A stretch of DNA of 64,000 bases from CAZAQV01 sp964487255 (GCA_964487255.1 CAZAQV010000006.1:1-64000), one strand, 5' to 3'; shown: positions 50,241 to 59,431, numbered from the stretch's first letter. Numbers and translations are program-made. Notes: a model not told the origin generated them from the sequence alone.

Positions 50241-51620
50241 ATGCCAGTGTCTTTGGAGTCACATCCACGGGCAACTTCGAGTATCGTTGCGATGGTGTCT
50301 TGCAGCAGCGTGGTTGCACTTCGTGTTTCGCTTGGGCTCGCGGTCTTCGCGCTCGTTGTTACACTCCTTCACGCGCTGCTCTTTCTTGGGCGCGCTCACT
50401 CGATCGATGCGTTGCTCTACGCACAATCGCTTGAGGCAATCGCCTCGCACGAGATGGGCGCGGAGGCGCTCGGTCGTGCGCCTCTGGAGGTTCATGGACA
50501 CCTGGTCTTGTACCTACTTGCTCCGCTTACGCACTGGCTTCATCCGACGTGGGTTTTGATCGGCGCCCAGGGCATCGCGCTTGGGACAACCTTTGGGCTA
50601 CTGGCGAACAGTCGGCGCACACTCCTCGTGTCGCCGTTGCTGCTTGCATCACCGCTCGTCATCAATCCCTTCCTCTTCGATATCCGGCCCGGGTTGATCG
50701 GTGTTCCCTTTTTCTTCTATGCCTTGCAGCGCACCTATGTGCAGACCCACTCTCTGGGCGGACGCTCACTCCTCGCCTATGTGGCCGCCGCCCTCTGTCG
50801 AGAGGAGTTCGCATTGCTGGCAGCGCTGGCCGTGTGGATACTCGCGCCGCGGATGCCCTCGCGCCGCGACCGCATCAAGAGGTTGTTGCTCGCCTGTGTA
50901 TTCGCGCTCTACTTCGTTGCCTACTACGCATTTACCCGAGTTGGGGGGCAGCACGATTCGCTCCTTTTGCACACGGCAGCGAGTGTTGGCTTCTCGCAGC
51001 TCATCGAATACAAAGCTCTACTCGTCGCCTCGTGGCTGCTCTCCGCTGGCGGACTCTGGCTGCTCGCGTCAAAGCGGCTCGTCGTCCTATGCGCTGCAGG
51101 GCTGTTCCCTGCATTTGTTTCGACTTGGATGATCGACAGCCAAGTAAGTTTTCACTATGGGATGTTCGCGATCGCGCCTGTCTTGCTCGCCACCCGGCAG
51201 GCTCTCACGCGGCTCCATATGTGGACGACTTGGAAAAAGCTTGCTCCGCTCGGCCTTTGTATTGCTGGCTTTCTAATCTTCTCCGCGCTCCCCGGAGGAG
51301 GCGCCTTCCGAGAAGAGCATTTCAATCTCTTGCGAGCACAAGTTTCGCCGCTAAAGGTGCATAAGCACCTGGCGCAAGAGCCCGCTGACAGGCCGCTCGT
51401 CGTACCCTTCGAATACGCCGCGCCACTTGCGGACCGATTGACGACGCAATCAACCTACGCATGGCGTAAAGCGGGCGCTCCGATCCTCTCGCCACCGCAA
51501 CGATTTGTGATTCCGGCCCGCGAACTTGGCACGACCGAGCCCTACCTCGCGGCGCACGGCTTCCATGTCGAGAAGATGGGCTCTGGCGTCGCTTTTTTCT
51601 CGCGGTTCGCGCAGCGATGA
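50241..51620 (+). CDS. DUF2079-like membrane protein
   Basis: 459 residues from ATG 50241; GTG 50199 and ATG 50292 are alternative starts. About nine helices. PFLFDIRPGLIGVPFFFYAL and AALCREEFALLAALAVWI match the two conserved loops of DUF2079 proteins, which have a GT-C-like arrangement. The C-terminal 100 residues are soluble. The TGA stop overlaps the next ATG (ATGA, 51617-51620), so it is co-translated with the following membrane protein. Confidence 0.72.
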   Translation: MPVSLESHPRATSSIVAMVSCSSVVALRVSLGLAVFALVVTLLHALLFLGRAHSIDALLYAQSLEAIASHEMGAEALGRAPLEVHGHLVLYLLAPLTHWLHPTWVLIGAQGIALGTTFGLLANSRRTLLVSPLLLASPLVINPFLFDIRPGLIGVPFFFYALQRTYVQTHSLGGRSLLAYVAAALCREEFALLAALAVWILAPRMPSRRDRIKRLLLACVFALYFVAYYAFTRVGGQHDSLLLHTAASVGFSQLIEYKALLVASWLLSAGGLWLLASKRLVVLCAAGLFPAFVSTWMIDSQVSFHYGMFAIAPVLLATRQALTRLHMWTTWKKLAPLGLCIAGFLIFSALPGGGAFREEHFNLLRAQVSPLKVHKHLAQEPADRPLVVPFEYAAPLADRLTTQSTYAWRKAGAPILSPPQRFVIPARELGTTEPYLAAHGFHVEKMGSGVAFFSRFAQR

Positions 51621-53668
51621 GAGGGGTTTCGTCCAACACTTGGCGAAAAGCCCTTCTACTCGGTGGCTACGTAGGCGTGTGTTACTTCGCAGCGACATGC
51701 TTTCCGATGAACAATCCCGATACCTACGGGCACCTCGCGCAAGGAAGACAGATCGCCGAATTGGGGCATGTTCCAAAGAGTGACTCGTTTTCGTTCTGGG
51801 AAGGCGCGGCGGCAAAGGCATGGAACAACTACGAATGGCTATCGGATGTGCTCTTGTGGAACACGTTCGAGTTCGTCGGCGTCGGCGGGCTGGTCTTGGG
51901 CAAGTGCCTGGTCGCGGCACTCATCGGCATCTTGCTTTTCGGCTTCGCGCTCTCCCGTACGCCGTCCTCCATCCGGGCGCAGCAGTGGCTCGCTTCGTTC
52001 GTCGTGCTCGCGCTCTGCGTAGCCAGAGTCAGGCTCACGCTTCGCCCTCAGCTCGTGGGCTATCTCATCGTTCCGCTGCTCTTGTTCGCACTGCTGGCCC
52101 TCGAACGGCAACAGAAGAAGTCGCGCCGACTCGCTATCGTCCTGGGCGTATTGGCGATGCAGGTCGTTTGGGTGAATGCGCACGGCTCGCACCTGGTGGG
52201 TCTCGGCATCGTGGCCTGTTTGACGGCGGCCACGGCCCTCAAAGAAGGCGTGCGAAGCGCGCACCTTCGTTGGCTGCTCGCGCTACTCGTCGGGCAAGTC
52301 GTTGTGAGCGGCATTTCGCCCTTCGGTTATGCGATTTTTGTCGATGCGATCGAGCACGTCGTGCGCCCCGAGTACCGTTCGCTGGTCAGCGAGTGGGGCG
52401 GTTGGAACGAGCAGACGCCGCTCATCTACACGATCGTGTGGCTTGCGTGCTGCATCGTGACAGCGGTTTGCGCACGGACCATGGCAACGGGCGATAGTCT
52501 CTCGTTGGCGGGGCTCTTCGTCTTGGTTGGCTTTGCGTGGCTGTCCTACCGCTCGGTGCGTTTCACCGTTCTCTTTGCCTTTTTCACCGCCGCACTCGCT
52601 GCGCCATCCCTGGTTCGTCTGCTCGCCGAGTCTCTGTCCGACAGAGTGGATAGATGGGGAAGCCTGGCAGCGTTGTGGCTCGCACCCGCCGCCGTCTATG
52701 TCACCACAAGCTTGCCGCAATCGATGGAGCCCGGCTTTTCGGAGTCGCATCTTTACAACCCGTACACTTGCACGCGGTGGCTTGCAGACAAGTTGCCAGA
52801 CGCGCGTGTCTATTCCACGATGGCGGACGGCTGGTACACGCTCTACGCCGCGCCCCATGCCAAAGTCGTGCTCGATGGACGGGTTCCTTTCTACGGTATC
52901 GAGCACGTCAACCGCGTGGCCAAGTCTATGATCGGCGAGCGTCCGTTGCGGCCAGACATCGAGAGCGTGGGCGCCAACGCGTTACTGATTCGCATGGCTT
53001 CTGGCCGCTTTCAGCCCGCGGTCACCGAAGCTGCGAGCTGGAGCGACTGGGGGCTCGCGTGTGTGGAGAACCGTCACGCGCTCTTTGTTCGACGTGACGC
53101 TGGCCCCAGCGTCTTTTTCGACGCCTTACCACCACGCTACGACCCGCTCCAGCTTTGGACCTCCGTAGACGAACTGGGCCCTGATGCGGTCTCGCAGGAG
53201 ATCGGGCGCGTGCCCGATAGCGGTAGCGCGAGAGGTTACCGGGCGTGGGCCGAGGCCACGCTCAAACTCAGCTCCTTTGCTCAACCGGGCGAGTATGCGT
53301 CGCTGCGTGTCGCGAAGGACGCAGCCGACAAGCACGTGCTTCAGAACGCCGTGCAAGAGCTGTCGCATGCTCGCCACACCTTGCCGGGATTACCCGTGAT
53401 TGAGCTGCAGCTCGCGGCGTCGCATTCAGCGCTTTGTCGAGGCGAGAGCGCCAAGCAGGTGCTTGACGGTATGGGTAGTGCTGAGTCCGCGCGCGAGGCG
53501 CTTTTGCTGCGCAATGCGCTACTCGTGCGTGCAGGACGCCGTGCCGAGGCTGGGCCATTTTTAGAAGCGGCCGCAGCCGACGCCCGCGCCATGGAGGACC
53601 CTTGGGTCAGGCGCCTTGTTCAAGGCGAAGAGGACGGACTGTGCGCAGCGACATCGACGCGACCGTGA
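51617..53668 (+). CDS. large membrane protein with C-terminal helical-repeat region, GT-C-like
   Basis: 683 residues. About 11 helices in the first 400 residues. The first outer loop has FPMNNPDTYGHLAQGRQIAE (Asp at the GT-C catalytic place) and a second aromatic patch SFWEGAAAKAWNNYEWLSDV. From about 410 onward it is soluble: a mixed domain (ARVYSTMADGWYTLYAAPHA) and helical, TPR-like pairs at the end. Coupled to the DUF2079-like gene. The 3' end overlaps the convergent TPR gene by 49 bases. Confidence 0.7.
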   Translation: MRGVSSNTWRKALLLGGYVGVCYFAATCFPMNNPDTYGHLAQGRQIAELGHVPKSDSFSFWEGAAAKAWNNYEWLSDVLLWNTFEFVGVGGLVLGKCLVAALIGILLFGFALSRTPSSIRAQQWLASFVVLALCVARVRLTLRPQLVGYLIVPLLLFALLALERQQKKSRRLAIVLGVLAMQVVWVNAHGSHLVGLGIVACLTAATALKEGVRSAHLRWLLALLVGQVVVSGISPFGYAIFVDAIEHVVRPEYRSLVSEWGGWNEQTPLIYTIVWLACCIVTAVCARTMATGDSLSLAGLFVLVGFAWLSYRSVRFTVLFAFFTAALAAPSLVRLLAESLSDRVDRWGSLAALWLAPAAVYVTTSLPQSMEPGFSESHLYNPYTCTRWLADKLPDARVYSTMADGWYTLYAAPHAKVVLDGRVPFYGIEHVNRVAKSMIGERPLRPDIESVGANALLIRMASGRFQPAVTEAASWSDWGLACVENRHALFVRRDAGPSVFFDALPPRYDPLQLWTSVDELGPDAVSQEIGRVPDSGSARGYRAWAEATLKLSSFAQPGEYASLRVAKDAADKHVLQNAVQELSHARHTLPGLPVIELQLAASHSALCRGESAKQVLDGMGSAESAREALLLRNALLVRAGRRAEAGPFLEAAAADARAMEDPWVRRLVQGEEDGLCAATSTRP

Positions 53669-54474
53669 TGGGTCCTCGGATACACCTGCTCGAAGAGCAG
53701 GAGCGGCATATACGGCGCCATGCGCTGGTGACGGCGATGTAGTTGTTCTGTCTCGGCCCGCAACGCCTCGACGAAGGTCTTGCCTCGAAGCTCGCTGATT
53801 TGCTGCGCGAGCTGGCGCTTGAGCTCGGCGTCCGAAGTGGTCAGATAAATTTCCTCAAGGTGCGCGAGTGCGCGGTCCATCTGCCCCAAGGCCTGAAGTT
53901 GCTTGGTGGTCGTGAGCGCAAGCCACGGCGGCCCAGCGCCCAAACGGGCCGCTTTTTCGAGGTAGCGCGCAGCCGTTTCGCGGAAGCGACGCTTTTCGCC
54001 TGGATCATCGAGGTACGGAACGAGTTCGAACAAAATGGTCGAGCCTGCCTCCCACGCCATCTCTCCACTATCCGGGAAGCGCGCTGCGCCCATTTCTGCG
54101 TATTCGGCCGCGCGCCGCAGATCTTCGACCGTGGTCTGCGTCTTGTAGATGCCCGCAGTGGTCGCCCAACGGTACACACGGAAAAAGTATGGATCGAGCG
54201 CAAGCATCGAGTCCACGTAACGGAACACGTGTGCGACCCCGGTCTTGTGGCCGAGCGCCTCACCAAAGTAGACGAGCCCTTTGATCCACATCAGGTCTGC
54301 GAGCGCTTCGTCGTAGCCGAAGGAAAGCACCGGCAGCCACTCGGGGGGTGGCGCGTAGAACAGGTCTTCAAAGCGCTGATTCGCGAGCGATCGCTGCTGG
54401 GCGACCTCTCGCTGCTGATCGCCGAAATAGGCCGCGCTGACCAGGAGCGCCGCAAGCAAGACCCGTTGCACCAC
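53620..54474 (-). CDS. TPR-repeat exported protein downstream of pilA
   Basis: 284 residues from GTG 54474. A short hydrophobic N-terminus (VLLAALLVSAAYFGDQ) can be a signal or anchor. The rest is helical TPR-type: VLSFGYDEALADLMWIKGLV, HVFRYVDSMLALDPYFFRVY, TTTKQLQALGQMDRALAHLE. It begins 86 bases beyond pilA in the same direction, across the pilA terminator. A pilus-assembly or pilotin-like role is suggested only by position. The C-terminal 30 residues are coded where the gene overlaps its convergent neighbour. Confidence 0.7.
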   Translation of the reverse strand: MVQRVLLAALLVSAAYFGDQQREVAQQRSLANQRFEDLFYAPPPEWLPVLSFGYDEALADLMWIKGLVYFGEALGHKTGVAHVFRYVDSMLALDPYFFRVYRWATTAGIYKTQTTVEDLRRAAEYAEMGAARFPDSGEMAWEAGSTILFELVPYLDDPGEKRRFRETAARYLEKAARLGAGPPWLALTTTKQLQALGQMDRALAHLEEIYLTTSDAELKRQLAQQISELRGKTFVEALRAETEQLHRRHQRMAPYMPLLLFEQVYPRTHHGRVDVAAHSPSSSP

Positions 54475-54507
54475 GTCTAACTTCTATCAAAAAAACAGTG
54501 CATAAAG

Positions 54508-54535
54508 AAAAACGCCCCGCGAAAATCGCGAGGCG
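54508..54535 (-). terminator. Rho-independent terminator of pilA
   Basis: On the minus strand: CGCCTCGCG, loop ATTTT, CGCGGGGCG (plus-strand 54513-54535, one mismatch), followed directly by TTTTTC. It lies 26 bases after the pilA stop. Strong GC stem plus T-run is the textbook form and suits a highly expressed single-gene transcript. Confidence 0.85.
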
Positions 54536-54560
54536 CCTTCTCAACAGTTGCCGAGCTTGC

Positions 54561-55130
54561 TTACTCGAGCTCGTTCTGGATGTCGAAGCTGGGTGAACGG
54601 GTCAGCTCAGACTGGGCGTTCAGACCAACTTCCATCGAGAAGGTGCTGAGCGTGTTGTCGTCGTCGAGATCTGCGTGCGCCGACAACCGGTACACGACGC
54701 CGCCAGTTCCGCCAAGAGCAGCGGTATTCACGCCGCAGGTAAGGTCGTTGACGTTCTCAAGTCCGTACTGGAAGTAATGGGGGTCACTAATCGAGAAACC
54801 GAGTGCCGCGAACGACGGAGCGGTCGACCAGTTGGTGTTCGAATACTTCTGATCCGTCGGATTGGCTGCCGGAAAGACTGCTTGGTCCGAAACGGTGCAG
54901 AAGCCCGTCACGGTCGCACCGATGGTACCACCGCCGCGCTCTTGGCTGTAGTAAGTCGCCGCGTTCGTGTAGAGGCCCTTGAGCTGGTTGGTGGCTTCGG
55001 ACGTCTTGGAGCGCTTGACGTAGTTGAGGAACTGCGGCAGCGCGATGGCGGCCAGAATTCCGATAATGGCGACGACGATCATCAGCTCGATGAGCGTGAA
55101 GCCGTCTTTCTTGCGAAGTAGTTTCTTCAT
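54561..55130 (-). CDS. pilA: type IV major pilin
   Basis: 189 residues. Prepilin leader MKKLLRKKDG is cut before FTLIELMIVVAIIGILAAIA, with the essential Glu5 of the mature pilin and the hydrophobic alpha-1 helix. Then LPQFLNYVKRSKTSEATNQL follows. The globular part has two Cys (GFCTVSD and LTCGVN) that could form the C-terminal disulphide loop. It forms pili for twitching/social motility. It has its own sigma-54-like promoter and terminator. The size is close to Myxococcus-type pilins. It is flanked by a TPR gene and a TMTC-like glycosyltransferase that may decorate it. Confidence 0.93.
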   Translation of the reverse strand: MKKLLRKKDGFTLIELMIVVAIIGILAAIALPQFLNYVKRSKTSEATNQLKGLYTNAATYYSQERGGGTIGATVTGFCTVSDQAVFPAANPTDQKYSNTNWSTAPSFAALGFSISDPHYFQYGLENVNDLTCGVNTAALGGTGGVVYRLSAHADLDDDNTLSTFSMEVGLNAQSELTRSPSFDIQNELE

Positions 55131-55185
55131 GTTGTTTCTTTTCCCTTCCTAAAGGCGTGATGCCAAAATTCTGACAAGAAGCTGT

Positions 55186-55201
55186 AGCGAAGTTCGTGCC
55201 A
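55186..55201 (-). promoter_or_regulatory. sigma-54 promoter of pilA
   Basis: On the minus strand TGGCAC-GAACT-TCGCT: the -24 box is perfect, the -12 box has one mismatch from TTGCT, and the GG-to-GC spacing of 12 is exact. The predicted start is about 45 bases before the pilA ATG, which is preceded by GGAAGGG. pilA is RpoN/PilR-controlled in Myxococcus and Pseudomonas, so the match is expected. Confidence 0.75.
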
Positions 55202-55253
55202 AACTCGCCGCGGCTGCATTCGAGCAAAAAGCACGCATTTGGTCCAGTCTTTG

Positions 55254-55269
55254 GTCACCCCAAGGTGAC
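55254..55269. promoter_or_regulatory. dyad GTCACC-CCAA-GGTGAC, possible activator site for pilA
   Basis: A perfect 6-base dyad about 80-95 bases upstream of the predicted pilA transcription start, with a third GTCACC at 55277-55282. The distance is right for an enhancer of an NtrC-family activator such as PilR. It might instead belong to the end of the neighbouring TMTC-like gene, but there is no T-run. Confidence 0.35.
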
Positions 55270-55324
55270 GAAGTCAGTCACCTCCACAAGGACGGGTGCC
55301 GCTCAGCGTCACGTTTATCGCACC

Positions 55325-57451
55325 TCACCATACAGTCCGCGGCTCGGGAACATCAGTTTTCGTGAGCTCCGCCTGCAGGCTCGCCCAGTGGCTTTCGAGA
55401 TCAGGACGCTCTTTTCGCGCCCGGGCAAGCGCTTCGCGAGCACGCTCGGGCAGCCGATCGGCGATCTCGACCTGCACGACAGCGTTCAAAAGTGGGGGCG
55501 ATGCCCCCTGCGCACGCCATAAGGAAAGGTACGCCTCGCGCGCTGCGCGCAGATCGGCGACCGCGAGTGGCTCATAGATCTTGGCCAGGGCTTGCTCTTG
55601 CGCCGAGAGCGTGGGGATCGCTTGATGCAGCGCATATGCACGCTCAAAAAGACGCCTCGCATCCGCCACGCGTGAGTCGCCGGGTAGTTTGGCTTCCGCC
55701 GCGTCCAAGGCCTGGCGAGCCGCTTGCCATTGCCCCTTCTTCGCCAGCAGGATCGCAGAGTCCGCGCGAAGCTGTCCGTCGTTGGGAGAAATCGAGATTG
55801 CCTTGCCCAGCAGGCGCTCCGCTTCATCGAAGCGTCCAGTTCGCGCTGCGACCGCGGCATAAGGCTGCAAGAACCCAGCCACATCCTTAAGCATCGTCTG
55901 CTGTAGCTTCTTCGAGAGCCCCGCTTGAAGTTGCATCGACGGGTGACGCAGCTCAAGTTGACCATCTTCTTCGAGGCTCTTGTAGCCGCGATAAAGCTGG
56001 CCGAGAGACTTTTGGTCAAGGTCCGCCGTTTCGCGTGCGAGCAACCGCATGGCGCCAAGCGCGAACTTAAGCGCAGTTTCGTAGCGCCCCTCGGACACGG
56101 CTTGTCGTTGCCCGGCGAGCAGGATTTCACGAGCCTCTGCGTCGCGCTTGTGCGCGGCAACGAGATACATCGCGTACATGTTCTTCGGGTCTCGCTTGAG
56201 CGAGCTTTTACGCAGCTTTGTGTCACTGGAAAACGTATCGGTGTGTCGGATGCTCACGACGCCAAACGCCAAGAGGACCGCGGTCGCAGTGCCCGCGACA
56301 GCCCACTTGCTGTGTTTCCACGAGATGCGGTTCAAGGCTTCGAGGGCCGGCAGTAGAATCAACGAAAGTCCCAGAAGCGGCAGATACAAAAATCGGTCAG
56401 CGGTGAGGCTCTCGGTATCCAGTCGTACGAGGTTCGACACTGGCAACAAAAAGAGCGTGAACAAGAAGAGCCCCAAAAAGACTGTGGGATAGCGCGGCGG
56501 CTTGCGCAGGTTACGAAGCGCGAGCGCGACCACCGCGAGCACGAAGAGCGCGCCAAACACCACACTCCAGGTGTCAAAGACAGGGATGTGTCCCGGTTCG
56601 TAGTGGCGGTAGCTCGGCTGAATCGCCGGGTCCCAGAACACGAGCGTCTGGCGTAAGTAATGCCCGTAGGTTGACGCTACGGCCCAAAGCCCGTGCACGT
56701 CGCTCGGCAGTCTTTCCGCGAGCGAACCGCCAGAACCCGAGAGCGCAACAAAGCGAAACGTAAACGCGATGGCGCAGCCGACAGCGAGCGCGGCATAGTC
56801 CCGCACATTGTTGCGTAGGTTTGACGCGGTGTAGTCCTCGGCCAGAAGCCAGCCCAGGACGACGAGCGCCGTCTCTTTGGAGAGCAAAGCCAACGCAAAG
56901 AAGAGCGTCAACGCCGCCCAACGAACAGCCCCAATCGCGCGTTGGCGGACGATGAGGATGAGCAACACGAAAAAGCCCATCCACACGTCCGTCGAGCCCG
57001 AAACCCACGCCACCGACTCGACCTTGCTCGGGTGGATGGCGAAGACCAGCGTTGCCATTGCAACAAGGGCCGGGCTCGGGCTCAGCCTTCTTGCTGAGAG
57101 CCACAGATAAAGCATCCAGGTCGTGGCCAAATGTACCAGCACACTCAGCGCGTGATAGGGCATGGGTAAATCGCCGAACGTGCGAAAGAGCACTGCGTAG
57201 CAAAACGTAATCCAAGGACGATAGACGTCGGCGTAGAGCGGGTTAAGCGAACTATCGGAGACGCCTGAGGCGTCCCAGAGTCGCAAGAACCACACCTCCC
57301 AAAGCGGTTTCGACTGCACGTTGGCGTTGCGCAAGATGAGCAAGTTGTCATCCCACACAAAGCCGTTGGCGAGGCTAGGCAAGAACACAATAAACGTCAC
57401 CAGAACCGTGAACGCACCGAATAAGATGGTCTTGCGCTGTTCGGCTTCCAC
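55325..57451 (-). CDS. TMTC-like membrane glycosyltransferase with C-terminal TPRs
   Basis: 708 residues. Ten or more helices in the first 430 residues; the first loop carries LANGFVWDDNLLILRN, the Asp-Asp of GT-C O-mannosyltransferase-like TMTC proteins, and LVFAIHPSKVESVAWVSG is also typical. The soluble C-terminal 270 residues hold TPR units (RTGRFDEAERLLGKAISISP, LLAKKGQWQAARQALDAAEA). Expected to transfer a sugar from a lipid carrier to exported protein. It sits directly upstream of the pilA promoter, so pilin is a plausible substrate; that is inference. Confidence 0.78.
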   Translation of the reverse strand: MEAEQRKTILFGAFTVLVTFIVFLPSLANGFVWDDNLLILRNANVQSKPLWEVWFLRLWDASGVSDSSLNPLYADVYRPWITFCYAVLFRTFGDLPMPYHALSVLVHLATTWMLYLWLSARRLSPSPALVAMATLVFAIHPSKVESVAWVSGSTDVWMGFFVLLILIVRQRAIGAVRWAALTLFFALALLSKETALVVLGWLLAEDYTASNLRNNVRDYAALAVGCAIAFTFRFVALSGSGGSLAERLPSDVHGLWAVASTYGHYLRQTLVFWDPAIQPSYRHYEPGHIPVFDTWSVVFGALFVLAVVALALRNLRKPPRYPTVFLGLFLFTLFLLPVSNLVRLDTESLTADRFLYLPLLGLSLILLPALEALNRISWKHSKWAVAGTATAVLLAFGVVSIRHTDTFSSDTKLRKSSLKRDPKNMYAMYLVAAHKRDAEAREILLAGQRQAVSEGRYETALKFALGAMRLLARETADLDQKSLGQLYRGYKSLEEDGQLELRHPSMQLQAGLSKKLQQTMLKDVAGFLQPYAAVAARTGRFDEAERLLGKAISISPNDGQLRADSAILLAKKGQWQAARQALDAAEAKLPGDSRVADARRLFERAYALHQAIPTLSAQEQALAKIYEPLAVADLRAAREAYLSLWRAQGASPPLLNAVVQVEIADRLPERAREALARARKERPDLESHWASLQAELTKTDVPEPRTVW

Positions 57452-57540
57452 TCTGGGCCACTTCTACCGCGCGCTTGCCGCGTGTCGCAACTTCGACGAA
57501 GTGCTTTGACGGACTTGTGTCTTCGGCGCAATCATGCGCC

Positions 57541-58764
57541 ATGCAGCCGGGCACCGATGCGGACCCACTACTGCTCGTCATTCCCGCGTACGACGAGAAG
57601 CGCGTCCTCGCGCTCGAACAGGGGCCGCAGCCGGGCCGGGTGGTGCTGGTGGTCAATGAACCGCAGGGCAAGCCCTCGGAGGGCAACCGCGATCTGATCG
57701 CGCGATACAGCGGTCGTTCGGACGTGCACGTTCTCGACTTGACCGGCGCAGACGCGCTTGCCGGCGGCGTGGGCGAGGCCAGGGCGCGCGGTTTTGCGCA
57801 AGTGATGGAGGGGCTTTCGAGCGAGCAGCTGCGGGACACTTGGATTCGCACGACAGATGCTGACGTTGAACTTCCCAGCGACTATTGGAATCGCCTTGAG
57901 GCTCCGAAGGGAACGGCAGCCTGCATCTACCCGTTCACGCACGACGCGCCTAGCCTCGAACTCCAACCCCACGTCGATGCCTATGAGGCTTCGCTTCGCT
58001 ACTATGTACTCGGTCTGGCTTACGCGGGTTCTCCGTACGCCTTTCACACCGTGGGCAGCACGCTCGCGATTCGGACTGAGTCGTACGCCCAGGTTCGCGG
58101 CTTTCCGAAACGTCAGGCCGGTGAAGATTTCTATCTGCTCAACAAGCTTGCGAAAGTGGGTGTCATCGAACGGCTGGATCGCGAACCGCTTCGCCTCAGC
58201 GGTCGCGCTTCACATCGTGTGCCGTTCGGAACCGGCCCGTCGGTCGCAACTTCGCTTCGCGATTGCTCGGACCCATGGAAACGCGCGGCGTATCACCCCA
58301 TCGTGTTCTCGGTCTTGCGCGCGTTGCTGTCCGACATGGCGGAGCTGGTCGAGCGACGTGAGCAAGATCGAGACGTCGTCGGGGCGAAGCTTAGGCAAGC
58401 GGTCGCTCGAGAAAACGAGCGCGTAGCCACCGTTGTCGTGGCTCGCCTTGGCAGCGACGGCACGCTCGATGCCATCGTGCGCGCGTCTCGTGAGCGCAAC
58501 CGCGGCGCGGATCGCTTGCGTGCCGTGCATACCCATTTTGATGCCTTCCGAACGCTCAAACTCATCCACGCCCTGCGGGACCAAGCTCTGGGAACACTCC
58601 CGCTCATCGATGCCTTGCAAAGCGCAGCCTTTCTCAAGGCTCCCATCTCGACCGTGAAGCTGCACGACAACGTGTGGCTGCGCGAAGCAGAAGCCGCGTT
58701 GCCCAAGCGAACTGGCGTCGTCTCGTGCGCAAAGAGCGCACGCTCTCACGTCCAGTGGTCTTGA
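57541..58764 (+). CDS. family 2 glycosyltransferase-like protein
   Basis: 407 residues from ATG 57541. LLLVIPAYDEKRVLALE and the acidic WIRTTDADVELPSDYW suggest a GT-A fold with a DxD-like site, then AFHTVGSTLAIRTESYAQVR and RQAGEDFYLLNKLAKVG, the ED motif of processive and lipid-linked GT2 enzymes. The C-terminal 180 residues are helical, without a membrane segment. Divergent from the TMTC-like gene, so perhaps the same glycosylation system. Substrate unknown. Confidence 0.72.
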   Translation: MQPGTDADPLLLVIPAYDEKRVLALEQGPQPGRVVLVVNEPQGKPSEGNRDLIARYSGRSDVHVLDLTGADALAGGVGEARARGFAQVMEGLSSEQLRDTWIRTTDADVELPSDYWNRLEAPKGTAACIYPFTHDAPSLELQPHVDAYEASLRYYVLGLAYAGSPYAFHTVGSTLAIRTESYAQVRGFPKRQAGEDFYLLNKLAKVGVIERLDREPLRLSGRASHRVPFGTGPSVATSLRDCSDPWKRAAYHPIVFSVLRALLSDMAELVERREQDRDVVGAKLRQAVARENERVATVVVARLGSDGTLDAIVRASRERNRGADRLRAVHTHFDAFRTLKLIHALRDQALGTLPLIDALQSAAFLKAPISTVKLHDNVWLREAEAALPKRTGVVSCAKSARSHVQWS

Positions 58765-58779
58765 AATCACAGGATTTAT

Positions 58780-58814
58780 GGGGGGGGGGAGCGGCTTGTA
58801 AATTCAATTTACAA
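58780..58814. promoter_or_regulatory. G10 tract and perfect palindrome upstream of the toxin-antitoxin pair
   Basis: Ten G (58780-58789) are followed by TTGTAAATT-C-AATTTACAA (58796-58814), a perfect 9-base dyad in an AT-rich patch. The dyad lies 65 bases before the antitoxin start and could be the operator bound by the RHH antitoxin. A TATACT at 58867-58872, only 6 bases before the ATG, would give a leaderless transcript if it is the -10 box. Confidence 0.45.
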
Positions 58815-58878
58815 AACGTCACTAAACGACAGAGTGGTGTCGGATGTTAGAAGTAACTAGATGCAGTATACTTAAGTT

Positions 58879-59103
58879 ATGAGTGAGTCTTTTGCTACGC
58901 GACTGCCGCCCGATTTGATTAAGGCCCTTCACGAAACTTGCGAACGCTTTGGCTTGCGTAAGAATTTTGTCGTGGAGCAGGCATTGCGCGAAAAGCTCGA
59001 AGACCTAGTCGATGCGTTCGAGTTGGAAGAGGCACGCAAGTCGGCCGTTTCTTTTACGGCTTGGGATGAGGTCGAGCAGCTTATCGACGATAAGACGTCT
59101 TAG
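58879..59103 (+). CDS. ribbon-helix-helix antitoxin (RelB/CopG-like)
   Basis: 74 residues. SESFATRLPPDLIKALHETC followed by GLRKNFVVEQALREKLEDL is the ribbon-helix-helix DNA-binding fold. The C-terminal acidic helix (AFELEEARKSA, DEVEQLIDD) would wrap the toxin. It should neutralise the RelE-like protein and repress its own operon. The toxin starts 8 bases downstream. No Shine-Dalgarno is evident. Confidence 0.85.
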   Translation: MSESFATRLPPDLIKALHETCERFGLRKNFVVEQALREKLEDLVDAFELEEARKSAVSFTAWDEVEQLIDDKTS

Positions 59104-59111
59104 ACCGATCT

Positions 59112-59381
59112 GTGGTCCAAAAAAAAGAGAAATATAAGATTGAAGTCGAGGATCGGGCTATCAAATCGATCCTGAAGCTTCCGAAAACAGTTCTTCCGCG
59201 TGTTCGGAAAGCCATCGCCTCGCTCGCTGAGGAACCGCGTCCACCCGGCGCGAAGAAACTGACGGCCAGGGAGGGTCACCGAATTCGTGTTGGAGATTAC
59301 CGCGTTCTTTATGAGATCGAGGACGACAAGCGTCGTGTGCGTATTTTTAAGCTCGCGCATCGAAAGGACATCTATCGATGA
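59112..59381 (+). CDS. RelE/ParE-family toxin
   Basis: 89 residues from GTG 59112. KYKIEVEDRAIKSILKLPKT, PPGAKKLTAREGHRIRVGDY and RVLYEIEDDKRRVRIFKLAHRKDIY are the classic RelE core with the C-terminal Lys/Arg/Tyr set used for ribosome-dependent mRNA cleavage. Paired with the RHH antitoxin, so a type II toxin-antitoxin module. It is the only clearly mobile-type gene pair in the glycan region. Confidence 0.9.
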   Translation: MVQKKEKYKIEVEDRAIKSILKLPKTVLPRVRKAIASLAEEPRPPGAKKLTAREGHRIRVGDYRVLYEIEDDKRRVRIFKLAHRKDIYR

Positions 59382-59431
59382 TGTGTGTTTTCCCTATCTG
59401 ACACGCACGAGAGGCATGGTGCGAGGCAGTC

